NCBI GenBank assembly: GCA_003049485.1
Contig: PYST01000001.1
Coordinates: 1 to 64,000, forward strand
Direction: 5' to 3'
Source: Ophioceras dolichostomum
Lineage: Eukaryota > Ascomycota > Sordariomycetes > Magnaporthales > Ophioceraceae
DNA: 64,000 bases
Shown here: positions 11,101 through 22,592 of the stretch, piece by piece
Layout of the letters: each line of letters opens with the position of its first letter
How positions within the stretch are numbered: position 1 is the stretch's first letter
Program-made: the position numbers and the translations under genes
The notes under the pieces: model-generated
What the model was told of the DNA's origin: nothing
Database searches by the model: none
What the model saw: the letters and a program-made list of their open reading frames with translations, nothing else

Positions 11101-11266
11101 AGAGATCATCGGGCGCTTCAAAGAAAAGCTTTCCTCCTGCCAGGAAGAAGACGCAAGCCGGACCGCCGCCGAGGGCCGCAGGGGTGGAAAGCAGCCCCAA
11201 GAGGAGATCCTGAAGCGAGGCGAGGTTCGCTGGCTCGGGTCCAACAGGAGTCACGTTCTGCTTTGA
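8180..11266 (+). CDS. OTT_1508-like deaminase fused to a MYND zinc finger
   Basis: Exons 8180-8621, 8747-9782 and 9901-11266 total 2844 nt and 947 residues, with every join in phase. The introns are 125 bp (GTACGT...CAG) and 118 bp (GTGAGT...TAG with a CTGAC branch). The first half is an OTT_1508-type member of the cytidine deaminase superfamily. It has an N-terminal helical region, then the zinc site HAE (H359, E361) and CLLC (C389, C392) in the context YIGCSKKACLLCEALL. The second half opens with a MYND finger (about 511-547: CAIC, CSRC, YCKERC, HKLLC), normally a protein-interaction module. A long C-terminal region without a recognised fold follows. Fungal deaminases of this family were proposed, in comparative work, to derive from bacterial toxin deaminases and to edit nucleic acid. 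The substrate here is unknown. Alternatively there are two genes, a deaminase stopping at 9786 and a MYND protein starting at 9869 or 9950, but the gap would be only 82-163 bp with no evident promoter. Confidence 0.78.
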
Positions 11267-11940
11267 GAGAATGGGTTTCACAACCTCAGAGGGTGCCCCT
11301 GGAAACCATATGGGCCGAGTCCAGAACAATTCTAAGTCTCATATTGCAAAGGGCCTTAGGTCGTGGAAACAATACCCTCTATCAGTACGACAGTTAATGT
11401 CTTTCTGCGAAATATCACCACCATGTACCAGGTCAATCCCGTGCGCTGACTCTGTTGATCTGTTCCAACACATGCAATGCCCCTTTCCTTTTCCCAACGT
11501 TCCAAAATGTTTCCCATTTCCCACGCAATAAACGCGCCATTGCTATGCCCGACCAGCTGGTAAAAGCCTCCCATCGTCTTGCGACCGGCTGCTGAGCTTT
11601 TTGTATCCCACCAATATTCCTCCAGCCTTCTTGTCTGTCTCTCACAAGATGAGTTTAAAACAAAAAGAGCAAAAACGCAAAATTAAGGACAAAAAGAATA
11701 CAAAAAGCAAGGAAGAATCCCTGCTTCGTCGCTCGCTAGCTCGCTCTGTCTTGTTTCCCACAAGAAAAAGAAAACACAAAAATTTGCGCGTGGACCAGAC
11801 GCAAGAATGCAACCATGACGAGAAAAGAAAGGAGGTCACCGAAAGGTGTTGCTGCTAGTTTTCAAGAAGTTGCCAAGAAAGGGAAGCCTTGATGTTTTGG
11901 CTACCTGAATGGTAAGCAGGGTACCTGAATAGGTACCTAA
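11267..11940. other. Intergenic, convergent 3' ends
   Basis: Lies between the plus-strand deaminase-MYND gene and the minus-strand DUF300 gene. AT-rich with A-runs near 11650-11710. No coding frame or RNA gene seen. Confidence 0.6.
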
Positions 11941-14055
11941 TTATATCATATTTTCCTTGTCCTCCTCACTACTCACCGCACCACTCCTAGTCGCGCTCTC
12001 GGGAGGTCTTTCCCTCCTCTGTACATACACCGGATGCTGCGGCGGCGGCGTCTGCCTGTACTGCGGCCTGCCCACGACGTTAGGTGGTGGTGGTGGTGGT
12101 AGTGGCGGTGGCCCAGCGAGCGTCCGCGAGAAGTTGTGCTGGTGGGTCGGCCTGGCGGGCCGTTGGGGCGTTGTTGTCTGCTGCTGCCATTGCGGTGGCG
12201 GCGGTTGTGGGGCCTTCCGTGGTGGGCCCGGTCGGCTCGACTCGGGGCTGTAGCCCGGGTAGGGGATGGCGACGCCTGGGTGGTTGGCGAGGTCGTCTGG
12301 GAACACGTCGTCGCGGTACGGCGAAGGCGGGTCGCGGTAGGGGGAGTGGGCGTGGTCGCTCTGGCGCCCTGGCGACGCGGCATGCGCCATCAGGGCGGCG
12401 TGCTCTTGGCGTTGGAAGCCTGGGCTTGTGGGTGCGGGTGATTGTGGGAGAGGGGACAGCGTCCCGGGGTCGGGCTGGGCTGTGGCGGCGCCCGGGGCCG
12501 CTGTCGCCACCGCCGTGTTGATGGTGGTATCGGCAGTGATGGCGCTTCCTACTTGGGCGTTGCCGCCCGGAGCGGTGGCGTCCACGAATGCACCACCGTT
12601 CATCATCAGGAATTTGCTGCGGCGGAACTGGTTCGCGATCGGTAGATGCTCGGTGCTATTCCTGCCGGGCCGCTTGCGCGGCAGTGCGCTGAGGTCCAGA
12701 TCGTCGCTGCTAGCGGAGCTGCCCTTGCGCGCCGGGTTTCCAGCAGAGCTGTCGAGCCTGTCGTTCACGAATAACCAACCGAAGCCTATGAGGAGACACT
12801 TGATTACGTCCCATGGGTTGAGAGCGTCCCAGATGGCACGTAACCCCAGGAAACCTCCAGAAGGTGATGACGACACGTTCTCTCTTGGGGCGGCGCCACT
12901 GCCTGGGATCGCGGACGGATAGAAGGTCGCTCTGGCGCCGATGACCTCACGATATGGCCGGTAGGTGAACGCCCATAGGTTAAGGATAGAGAACAGGGCC
13001 ATCTCCACGCAGAGGAGCAAGGAAGGAATCCCCACCTTCAGGTCCGGGTAGGCGAACACGTCGGTTGGCCGCATGGCATCGAGCTGCGATGTGGCGATGG
13101 AGATGACGGCGGACTGCCAGAGGGTGAGGAAAATGACCAGGTTGACGGCGCAGAGCTTGAGGAAGAGCCGGTGCTCTGCCAGAGGACCGCGCAGCTGCAC
13201 GTACAGCTGGGCTAAGCCGTACATAGCTACGGCGGCAGAGGCACAGACGATGGCCACCAGCCAGACGTGGGCAAAGACGGGGCTATTGCTAGTCTCGCAG
13301 TAAAGCCGAAAGTGCTGCGTGACAATCGCAGTGACCGCCGCAGCGGGCTGCACGAAGACGAACTGGTACACGCCGAACCAGACGACCTTGAACCAGATCG
13401 TCGACCCTCCTCCACCCACACTCGCAGGAGTCTTCAGGGGACCCCTGTCGCCACCACAGCAGGGCTTGAACCAACTGAGTGGCCAGACCCAGGGCCGAAC
13501 CGGGCGGGCGTCTGCGAAGTACTGCCTCTGGGCACGGAGGTCGGGACCGACCAAGCTGCCCAGCAGGGCGAAGAAGGACGAGATGGTGAGGGCCTCGAAG
13601 CAATCGCTCGCCAGGCGGAACCACAGCGAGTGCCAGTGGAACCGCAGCGATGAGATCGAAGCGGCGGCCTGGATCGGCACCATCAAAACGATGCGCATGA
13701 TGTGCCTTTGCTCGCGGGGCCTCGTGTAGTGCCTGACATGCATCGCGACGAGGAATAGACTGAGGACCACCGCGACAAGCGTACACGCCGCGGCGATTAT
13801 TAGGGCCAGGTCGTGGAAGGTCAGAGGGCCGACGATGGCCATCTCGGACCCTTGGCTGACTGTTCGCAGATCGTATATTGCGTCAGTTGTTCTGCACCTC
13901 TGCATTCTCGCCCTGTCCCCCTCCTGCCCCTATGTCTGCCCTGGCCAGATGCTCCCCTCCGATATCAGACAATCAGTCCCCTCTGCGAGAAAAAGAAAGA
14001 GCCTGAACTTACCCCTCAGCTCCTCGAGCGATGCATTACAAACGAGCGCCCACAT
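11941..14055 (-). CDS. DUF300/TMEM184 (organic solute transporter alpha-like) membrane protein
   Basis: Exon 1 is 14055-14013 (MWALVCNASLEELR) and exon 2 is 13859-11941. Together they encode 653 residues. The 153-bp intron has donor GTAAGT, an ACTGAC branch and acceptor ACAG, and the 14-residue leader resembles the short N-terminus of fungal relatives. Seven hydrophobic segments follow, starting TFHDLALIIAAACTLVAVV, with the conserved region EQRHIMRIVLMVPIQA after the first. This is the Solute_trans_a (PF03619) fold of the vertebrate OST-alpha subunit and TMEM184 proteins. In fungi these are vacuolar or endomembrane proteins of poorly defined function. The last 300 residues are a Pro/Ser-rich, probably disordered cytoplasmic tail with polyproline runs (PPPLPPPPPP). 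A trinucleotide microsatellite lies immediately 5' of the start codon. If translation began at the internal ATG at 13842, the conserved leader would be lost. Confidence 0.88.
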
Positions 14056-14059
14056 ATTG

Positions 14060-14113
14060 TGGTGGTGGTGGTGGTGGTGGTGGTGGTGGTGGTGGTAGTA
14101 GTAGTAGTGGTGG
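14060..14113. repeat. (GGT)n/(ACC)n trinucleotide microsatellite at the DUF300 start codon
   Basis: At least 11 consecutive GGT triplets are followed by GTA and GTG triplets. Read on the minus strand they form a CAC/CCA tract ending about five bases before the ATG at 14055, so it lies in the 5' leader of the DUF300 transcript. Confidence 0.9.
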
Positions 14114-16715
14114 CGTCGGTGATGGTGTCGGGCTCTCGTGGTGGGTGGCGCTAGCTAGCGAGCCGCCCTCGATCGCCCGCCCGTTGCTAGCTTGTCTCGA
14201 CTTGTCTCTTCTATGTCTCGGCCAGCCGCAGAATTGGTCGGGGGGATGGATTGTCGCAGTCCTTTTTTCTTTCGTCGGAAACGAGAAAGGAATTAAAATA
14301 AAAATTCTTCGCGGGGCCTCCAGCCCGTTTGCAAAAGGGAAGCAGCAGGAGGGATTCGTGACCCGAAACGGAAAGAGCGCTGTTAGTCGGTTGATCGGCG
14401 ATAGCTGCAGGTGGTCGCCTGTTTCCTGCCAGTCAAGAGAAATCCTCTGGTCTCGATCTTTCTCCAACTTTCTCCTAAAAATCCAATTATGAACCCTGTC
14501 GTCTGTCAATCCTTCTGCTTGTCCTGATCCTGTTGAGGAGGTGGTCGGCAACTGCCTGGTGAAGTTGTGTAGGCATCACTGCCAAGGGGGATGCGCCAGT
14601 GACGATGCGCAAAGCGTGAGGTCATAAGAAAACGAGTGAATGTGCGCGGGGAAAATAAAAAGCAGAAGAAAAGATTCCACACACACGCACGGTGGTGACA
14701 CTCGAGAAGAGAAAAAAGAGGGAAGAACAGAAAGAAAAAAAATTTCCCTGGTGATATGGACGAGCAGAGTTCGGACGACGACGAAGAGAGCCAATGGGCT
14801 CTGTGTCGACAGACTCGATCCTGCGACACCCCAGGTGAAACAGACAAGCGGGGTGAAATGGGGAGAGGGCCGGGTGCGACAAGTGTTCGTGACCTTGTCC
14901 TTGAGCAACCTTTTCATATCGCCATGTTTGCCAGTTTGTAAAGATGAACGTCAAGGGAGAAGGGAAAACAAAAAAACTGTTTGGTCAGCACCGAGATTTC
15001 TCATGAAGCAAAAATAGGAGAAAACATCAACAGCTTCCCGCCGCCGCGGTTCCACGACGCGACAAACATCGCGGGAAAGCCAATACGGGAATATTGCCCA
15101 AGTGTAGCGCCGCACCTCCTTCAACCACATCCAACCAGCACCATCCCAGCTCGTCACAGACGGACAAAAGCGTTTTTTCAGCTCTGCCCTGTGTCTGTCC
15201 TCTCTGTCCTCCTTCCTCTCTGCCTGCGCCTCTTCCAAGACCACCATCACATCACGGCCACCCCCTCACTCACTTCACGCACCCACCCGCACACACACAC
15301 ATACACTCACTCACTCACACACTCACTAGCCGATACCGGGATGGGTCGATGATGTCCGCGGGAGATTTGCACATCCCTCGTCTGCGGTGCGTGTCTCGCT
15401 CCCTGGTTAAACGTCTGGCGGCGAGAGGCAGATCAATGACACCCATCCACCACAAGAATGCAATGCGCCGCCGCCTCCGCCGCCACCATTACCACCACTA
15501 TCGCCGGCGCCGCCCGCCACAAAAACTACAAGCCAGGCCGATAGATCGATGCAGGGTTTGCTCTCCAGTCAGTCACTCCATTGTGGACAGAGAGGACAGA
15601 CAGAGTCCAGGGTTGAGGAGCGAGGCGAGGGGTAGTCAGAAGTGATGTCGTTGGTACCACACAAAATAAAGGGCTTCTTCCCGCTAGCTAGGAGACGAAC
15701 CTCCTTGACGAGAAACCACAATGCCAGACGACGAGACGTCGCCAAGGTGGGATGGCTAATAAGATTTCAGGGGACCCAGTCCCCTGTTCCCTTTGCCAGC
15801 CCAGGTCCCCGGCTTGGCTTAATTGATCGCCGGAGATTCTGGGCCTTCAGGGGCAGCGTCGCCCTGATTGGTCGGGACCAGGATCCCGGTCTCCTTGTTA
15901 CATCTTGGGGCCGGCAGAGGTCTGGCGAGGACTGTGACTGGCTCTCCTGTCAGTCAGTGTGGCTCTCTCTGTTTCCCTGGTTCGTCCTCCCCGCCTTCGC
16001 GAGAGCACGTGGGAAGGCACCGCGTTTGGACATGGGATGAACTTTCTTTTCAATTAATGCCCTTGCAACAAACATGTTCGGTTGACAATGTCAATGCAAA
16101 TCGAAGAGTTTATGCGTTTATTTGGAGGCCGCTCGTCTGTTCGTACTGGCTACCATTGAGAGCTTTTGCTCGTGCGCACGTAATTAAGCTTGCATCCCGG
16201 AATATGCGCCGTTGCATGTCACGACAGGGCTAGCCGCATCTTTCGGCCGATGGCTCGCTCTACGACCGACCGACCGCGTCAGAGCCTCGTTCGGGGTTCC
16301 TGACTGACCTGACTACGAGGGCGCTGGCTCACTTGCGGCGCCTGCGGCATGGAAAACGAAATTCGTCGAAATCTCAACGACACCAATTTTGTCCAGGTGG
16401 TAGGTCGAGAGGTGTCCGTCGGTTAATACACGCCGCAACCGCTGGGGCCATTGTAATCACGGGAGGAGAAGAACCCGGGAAGGTTGTGTAAGACGGTTTG
16501 ATGATGAAAGGGAAGAAGCAATCTGCGCTCTCCACATTGTCCAAATATCCTTAAAAGAGACCTCCGACTTGGTGGTGAGCATACGGACAGAAATGGCAAA
16601 AGAGACGACGGGTTGTACAAAAAGCCAAAAGGAAGGGATTAACCATGCTTGGCAAAGTCAAACGTGTCGTGTCCCTTGAAGTAGGAATCTGGCACCCAGA
16701 CCAAATGCTTGCCGA

Positions 16716-16749
<34 letters not shown>

Positions 16750-16982
16750 GAGTGTGTATTACAGACATCCAGTGCCTGTTGAGTCTATGAGGCCCCTAAG
16801 ATCTATTCCCGTCCCAAGCCGAGAAGAACGCCCGCGTCTCCTTGTGTTACCACCCTTCCTTCTCATCCATCACTTACTCAACTCACTCCGCAGTAGGAGA
16901 TCTCGCCTCACGCCAAACAATCACTCGGTGAGAAGACATATCTCGCTCTCCCCCATCAGCCCAAGAAAACACCACCTCCCCT
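14114..16982. other. Long intergenic region with simple repeats
   Basis: No protein-coding gene recognised. Contains a CA/CTCA-rich tract at about 15285-15330 and a purine-rich stretch at about 14690-14745. Frames of up to 183 codons exist (15094-15645) but translate to low-complexity Pro/His/Thr/Arg runs. Confidence 0.55.
16717..16745. repeat. (GT)n dinucleotide microsatellite
   Basis: About 14 uninterrupted GT units, roughly 240 bp beyond the 3' end of the Q/S/G-rich gene. Confidence 0.9.
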
Positions 16983-17606
16983 TTATGGGCGATTAGTGGA
17001 GGTGCCAGCAGTACCACCAGCGCCAGCTCCTCCAGACCCAGGCCCACTCCCGCCGCCGCCCAACCGGGAGTGAGACGACGACGAGGCGCTGCCGCCGTCC
17101 TGAGACCACTGCCTGCTGGGGGCGCGTCCGTCCGAGCTCGTCGCCGAGCCGTCCGTGCCCCTCCGCGGCTGCTGCTGGTGCTGGTCCTGGACCTGGGCGT
17201 TGGGATGCATCACCAGGCCCGCCATCGGGGGCGCCCCTGCGCTGCTGCTGGAGGAGTTATACGAGCCGATGCTGCTGCTCGACGCCGCTGGGATGGGGCG
17301 GGTTGGCTGCCGTGTGGCGGGTTGCTGCTGCCGCTGCCGCTGCTGTTGCTCCTGCTGCTGCCGCCGCTGTTGCTGCTGCTGCTGCTCCCAGAGCTGCTGG
17401 CGAGCGGCTATATCCTGAGTCGAGGCCGCGGAGCCCGGCCCGTGTCCGCCGCCAGAGGACGAGCTGCTGCCACCGTCGCCCTCGCTGCCACCATCGTACG
17501 AGTTGTTGCTCCGCGCTAGGCTCGGGGCTGCAGCGGGTGCTCCGCCGTGCGAGTCCGAGCGCGAGGGGCCGCGGCGAGAAGAGCTGGGACCACCACCCGA
17601 GGACAT
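16983..17606 (-). CDS. Hypothetical low-complexity Q/S/G-rich protein
   Basis: Single uninterrupted frame of 207 residues starting MSSGGGPSSSRRG and ending GTSTNRP. About half the protein is Ser/Gly/Ala. The centre (about 74-97) is a Gln tract broken by Arg, encoded by CAG-rich triplets, and is followed by PIPAASSSSIGS and by NAQVQDQHQQQ. No signal peptide, membrane segment or folded domain is visible, so it is probably fully disordered. Such proteins occur among fungal transcription or RNA-binding accessories, but nothing specific is recognisable. The frame is not a shadow of another gene, and the codon use fits neighbouring genes. The upstream 400 bp include a TTATAA element near 17937. It could be a GC-rich chance frame, but the length and clean start argue mildly for a real gene. 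Confidence 0.6.
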   Translation of the reverse strand: MSSGGGPSSSRRGPSRSDSHGGAPAAAPSLARSNNSYDGGSEGDGGSSSSSGGGHGPGSAASTQDIAARQQLWEQQQQQQRRQQQEQQQRQRQQQPATRQPTRPIPAASSSSIGSYNSSSSSAGAPPMAGLVMHPNAQVQDQHQQQPRRGTDGSATSSDGRAPSRQWSQDGGSASSSSHSRLGGGGSGPGSGGAGAGGTAGTSTNRP

Positions 17607-20600
17607 CGTTACTAGTGCTGCTTGAGAGAGATTTTGAGGACGGCAAGCGAGGGTAGGAGATTCCTAGGTGGTAGGAATGAGGTCGAAGATGCTAGATTCT
17701 GTAGACCGGCTACCAATGTAAAGGGAAGGGATCGAAGGATGTAGTCTCGTGGCGTGATGGACGGAGAGCTCGAGTGGGTGCGGATGGTGCTGGTGATCTT
17801 GCTTTTGTCACTTGAAAGCGGCCGGCGCTAGTTGCAACGAGAGCATACAAATGTCTGGCTATGAGAAGGTAGAAGATGTCTGTGGATGATGGGAGTGGGA
17901 GAGACAGGACCGAGGGAAGAGATGAGACGTTGACTTTTATAAGCTTTGTGGTGGAAGGAGACTTGGACAGGATGCCTCTCTCATGACAGGCTATGCTGCC
18001 CGGAGAAGTAATGCGCTGTTCCAACGTGCACGTTGGCCCTCAAAGTCCTCGCTGCCATGCTGCCTCGTTCCCTTCACTCTCGACGACAGGCTAGACGGAG
18101 TCTCGTTTGCGCCCGCGTCGACAGTCTTGCCGCTCGATGGGCGCTTGAGTAGACCTCGATGGCGATGCCAAGCTGAGGCTCCTAAGCCAGTCAGTATCTC
18201 GACGTCGTTCAGGGGAACTTGTTGTTTCCCGCCCGCTTTGTGGTGTACGTGAGTTTCCTCCCAGCGAGACATGGGAGGCTCAAGCCAGCCAGTCCGGATG
18301 ATGACCTCGTTCCAGAATGGAAGTAGGTCGATCCCCTGCCCCCTAACCTGGCCGTAGAGGAGGGCGTTTATGGCACCAACCCCTCTAAAGGCCTGACCCG
18401 GGAAGGCATTGGAGCTCGCAAACGAAGGCCCATGTCGATCTCGTCTACGGATGCGCGGCGTCGGTGGCAGCAGCAGGAGTAATGGCCGGCCGGCCGGGCT
18501 GCCGGGCGAGGTCCATGGGACACCTTGGCAGCCAGGGATGCCACATTCGACATCGGTCTCATAGATCTAAGGGCCAGTCTGATGTTGAGGGTCCAGGAGG
18601 GGAGACAGCCAGACCAACGGTGGCACAAATCCGTATAATTTATTGGGCAGAAGTGCGGGTGCAGCCTTATACATGGATGGCTGTTCGTCTATACTCTTGG
18701 CTTCGTATATCGTAACCATGGCTTTCATGCTATGCAGTGGCTTGTGCCCTTCATGTGTGCAGGCAAGAAATCGCTGGGCATCTCGGTGTCAACAAGGCCC
18801 TTCTCATATTATCTCAAGTAACCCGTGCCGGTGATTGTATTCACTAGGTAGGGCAGACATCCATGTGGCAATTTTCTATTTGGTGTCATATATTTCGAAG
18901 CTCCTGTTCCGCTCAGGTCTCTCAAGCTGCCAAGCAGGGTCTACAATGTTATTGTATTGTACTGGGTTTTGTATTGTATCCGGTACCGCTTTATCTGCCG
19001 CGCACGGTATACTACTACGTAAAAGCACATGCGATTAGGTCGGAAATACAATACAAAAGAGAATAATACACTATATTACATTGCAGGCTCTACCGAGAGA
19101 CATGTTGTTGGTCGGTTGTTGGCGGTATGATCAGAGACCAGCTTCAGCCCCCATGCATGTGTCGTAAGCGGGTAGCTAAAAGGTTGCACCAGGTAGTGAC
19201 TGACGATCGAAAGATATGTTAGGTTTGAAGATCCTGCCAACGTAGAGAAGTGAAAACAAGAACTGATCCAAAGTCGCTTCCTGAGTACTGCAGTTAACGG
19301 TAACCAACCAGGAGCCTCCCTCGTGGTCAAAACCCTGGATGGAAAACTCATCCCTTCTCATGATATTTCCATGATGTCACTTGCTGGAAGAATCCTCAGG
19401 GGTCGGATCCCCGTCTGAAAAAAAAATTGTCCGATTGATCTATGCTGCCGGATAACAAGATGTTTCTGGGATCTTGAGCTGCAGTCGCCTATATGCCTAC
19501 CTACCTACCCACCAGTTGCTGGTAGGTGGTTTCTGGTATCGGAAGGCAAACAGCGGCGTCGCGAAGATTTTGTAACTTCATCAGTCAGCATGAACAGCTA
19601 ACAGCCTTGCATTGGCCGGGACACACCTGGCAAGTTGTGCAGGCATTCGGAAGCAGACTGCATGCATGAACGTCGCTCACTCGCTCTCGTTTGAAGTATC
19701 AGATTTGTGTGTATATACAAGTGCCATCGCCCATGCCCTGACCTAACCAAGTGCAGGTCGTGGCGGGTGAATGTTGATCAGCCCAATCCTCTCCGGCCCG
19801 TCCGTCCGTCCCCGGAAATGAGTGAGGGATAACAGGGCGGCGCGGTGTAAGCGTCGCCATCGGACGGCGGTCTAGGGAACTTTCCCTTATTCCCTTTGTT
19901 CCTCCTTTGTATCTTGAAAACTTTCTCTTCCGGTGATTTCGATCCTTCGCTCCAAATATCTGAACTCCTCGCGCCGAGAAGCCACTCAACTTGGGAGGCG
20001 GACTAGGTAGGTTTGTTGGGTGGGAGAGACTGTGAACCCCTCTTCCTCGAAACCCATCAATGTACGCTCTGAGGAAAAAAACAGGACGCCGGAGAGGAAG
20101 GCGTAGAAACTAATTACGGCAGGAGACCAAATCCCAAAGACAGGAGGAGGGTGTTCTCAATCCAAAGAATCCCCCCGTCCCGATCCGGGAAATCAGCCCT
20201 CCCTGGTGCGGTTTCGGTGAACCTTGACACATGCCAGACCATCTTTACTCGTGCCGATATATCCCCCACCGAAATCTTGGCCGAAAACAAACAAAGCGTC
20301 GCCTGAGAAGAGAGGAATGTGAGAGTGCGGTCTGTGGTGCCTAGTGTGAACTTTCCTTCCTTTCGACTAATAATCAAAGAGGGCGAGAAAAAACCATGGA
20401 ACGGATGGGGAAACCCTATAAAAAAAACACCAAAACAAAAAACGCCTGGCCTGGTATCTCAAAATGCAGTATGAAGACCCAAAAGCGGCTTCATAGCAAA
20501 CCGGACAAGGAAAAGAGACAGATAGGAGAAAGAAAAATAGAGGTCGGAAAAATTCGTGTACGTCATGAGAAATACGTTTTTGGTCGTTTGCGATTCGCAA

Positions 20601-20738
20601 AGGGGTGAAGTGGCTGCCCGTGTGGGAGGTTGTTGTTATGGTTTGGTTTAGCGGGAAGGATTTAGTCTTTGTTGGAATGTGACTCGTGCGTGACTGGGAT
20701 GTTGACTTGTCCGTTCGGCAGCCAGCCAATCGCGCCTC
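17607..20738. other. Intergenic, no gene recognised
   Basis: Only frames under 130 codons with no domains. Contains CCTA repeats at about 19497-19510 and an A-rich stretch at 20415-20440. Confidence 0.55.
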
Positions 20739-22217
20739 TCATTCAGGGTCGGCGTTCGTGACGCGCAGGACCTTCTTCGGCTCGTGGACGGGCCTCGAGT
20801 AGTCCTGGTTGTCCTGCATCGAGAGGAAGCTGTCGTGGCTCTTGTTCTCGGGCCGCGCGTACAAGCCGCCGACCGGGTTCATGCGGGGGTCGCTCGGCAT
20901 CAGAGTGCTGCTTCTCCTGCCCGCCGAGTTGTCGCTCTCCGTGCCCGTGCCCCGGCGGCCGAGCCGGCTGCTCCCCGCGGCGGCCGACCCGGGAGACACC
21001 TGGAGCATGCCCGCGGCGGCGCCGCTGGGCGAGCCGGCGGAACTGTCGAACATCGCGTCGGCGTTGCGTCGTCTCCTGCGGCGGAGGATAATGAACCCTA
21101 TTATGCCGCCGATGGCGAAAATGGCCACCACGGCGACGGCGATGCCCGCGGCCGCCCCTGCGCTGAGGCCACCTCCGCCTCCCGACGATCCCTGACCCTG
21201 GTCTGCACCGGGCGTGGACGTGACGGTTCTGACGACTCCATCGGCCGTGACTGTTTGGACGATCGGGTTGCCCTTGGTCCCTCCCTGAATCACCAGACGG
21301 TTGACGAGTCAGCGTGCGCCTCATAACGGGTTCAGATATAGAGAGAGTGAGTGCCCAGGACTACGAGGCTAAGGAGGAGCCAAGTTTTCCGACATAGAAG
21401 AGCAGGAAGCCATACAGAGCTGGTTGCAGAACTGTTGAAAGTAGATGATGAGGAAGAAGAAGAATGTGTTGGGGAAGTATTTACTTGGCTCTGCTCGGTT
21501 TCTGAAGGTTTGGTTGCCTGCAGTTTCACGAGTAGGCGGTCAAAAACGGAACTTCCTCAGCAGCATCGGCCCCCTCCTCTCAACGCTAGATCAAGAATGG
21601 GACCACTGGGCGGAGGAAGTAGAAGAGTAGCGGGGATAGGGCAGAGGCAAAAGGCTCGGCGGGAACTCGTCGAAAGGAAAGGGGTGAGGTATCGGGAATT
21701 TGAAGGAAGAAGGCTGACTTGACTTACAGTTGGCGTCGATCCCCCCGTAGCAGTGGCCGTGACGGCTCCAACTACCATGTATACGAAGGTGCCGCCTGCT
21801 CCACAGATATCCGAAGGGTAACCGGGGCATGGCTCCTGGCAATCACCGGTCGACAGCTGCGAGGCCTGGCTGGGTGCGGTTCCGCTACACCAGCAGTAGT
21901 TCGACTCCACGATGGCGAGGCCAGCGGATTTGGCCTTGCACCAATCCCTGCAGAGACCCTGCGACTGGTAAATGCTGTAGTCTGGAGGTTCAATCGTGTC
22001 AGCACCTGACTTTTGCCTGCCTGAGAGGCACCTAGGAAAGTAGGAATAGATAAACAGGAGAAGGAAAAAGCTTACTGCCCGGTGTGCTCCCTTCCGTGTT
22101 CATAGTGGCGCAGTAGTCCACTTTGATCGCGGCATTGGTGTATCGCACCAGCAGAAATGACACTAGCAACACCAAGGCCGCCCATGTAAACGGCCGTTGG
22201 CTTCGTGGGGAAGCCAT
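20739..22217 (-). CDS. WSC-domain cell-wall stress sensor
   Basis: Exons 22217-22076, 21981-21728, an optional 21517-21416, and 21284-20739. The protein is 347 residues, or 313 without the optional exon. A signal peptide (residues 1-29, ending RYTNA) precedes a WSC domain with the full set of eight cysteines (DYC, LC, WC, YC, WC, DC, PC, IC). A Ser/Thr-rich stalk follows, then one membrane span (GIAVAVVAIFAIGGIIGFII), an RRRRRR stop-transfer, and a cytoplasmic tail ending DNQDYSRPV...KVLRVTNADPE, the conserved C-terminus of filamentous-fungal Wsc proteins. The family senses wall strain and, in yeast, signals through Rom2 and Rho1 to protein kinase C and the wall-integrity MAP kinase cascade. 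Introns 1 and last have clear CTGAC branches. The 102-nt optional exon is in phase 0 at both ends and adds 34 Ser/Thr-rich residues to the stalk. Its donor (GTATGG) is weak. Confidence 0.88.
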
Positions 22218-22586
22218 CGTGGCAGGATTTGTCCAAGTTGACAGCTCGATTCGACTCGACAGCTCCCGTCGAAGCTCGACAAAACAACGAGATCTCTGCT
22301 CAAGAGAAGCTGCTGGCGCGGGCCATGGGACGAGCAACGACGAGCAATGGTGCCGAAAGGACTAGAATTCGTGTGCTGCGTTCCCCCGAGCCCCGATACC
22401 AGTCCACGCTCCCGTCGGATCTTGTGTGTCCGGTGCCGTCGAACCCCACGACGGGTCTTGCCCAACCCAGCGGAAGAAGGATCTCTGGGCTGCCCTCTTT
22501 TGAAAGACGATGATATTCGAGCAGGAATTGTGTGCGCAAAATGGGAGATTCGGGTTCTGGAAATTCCGCAGAGCGGTCGCCGCAAG

Positions 22587-22592
22587 TATATA
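22587..22592 (-). promoter_or_regulatory. TATA-like element upstream of the WSC gene
   Basis: TATATA about 370 bp upstream of the ATG at 22217, implying a long 5' leader if used. Motif-based only. Confidence 0.3.

Noticed and set aside
15094..15645. 183-codon plus-strand frame
   Set aside because: Encodes simple-sequence CA/CTCA repeats and His/Arg runs, with no protein family features.
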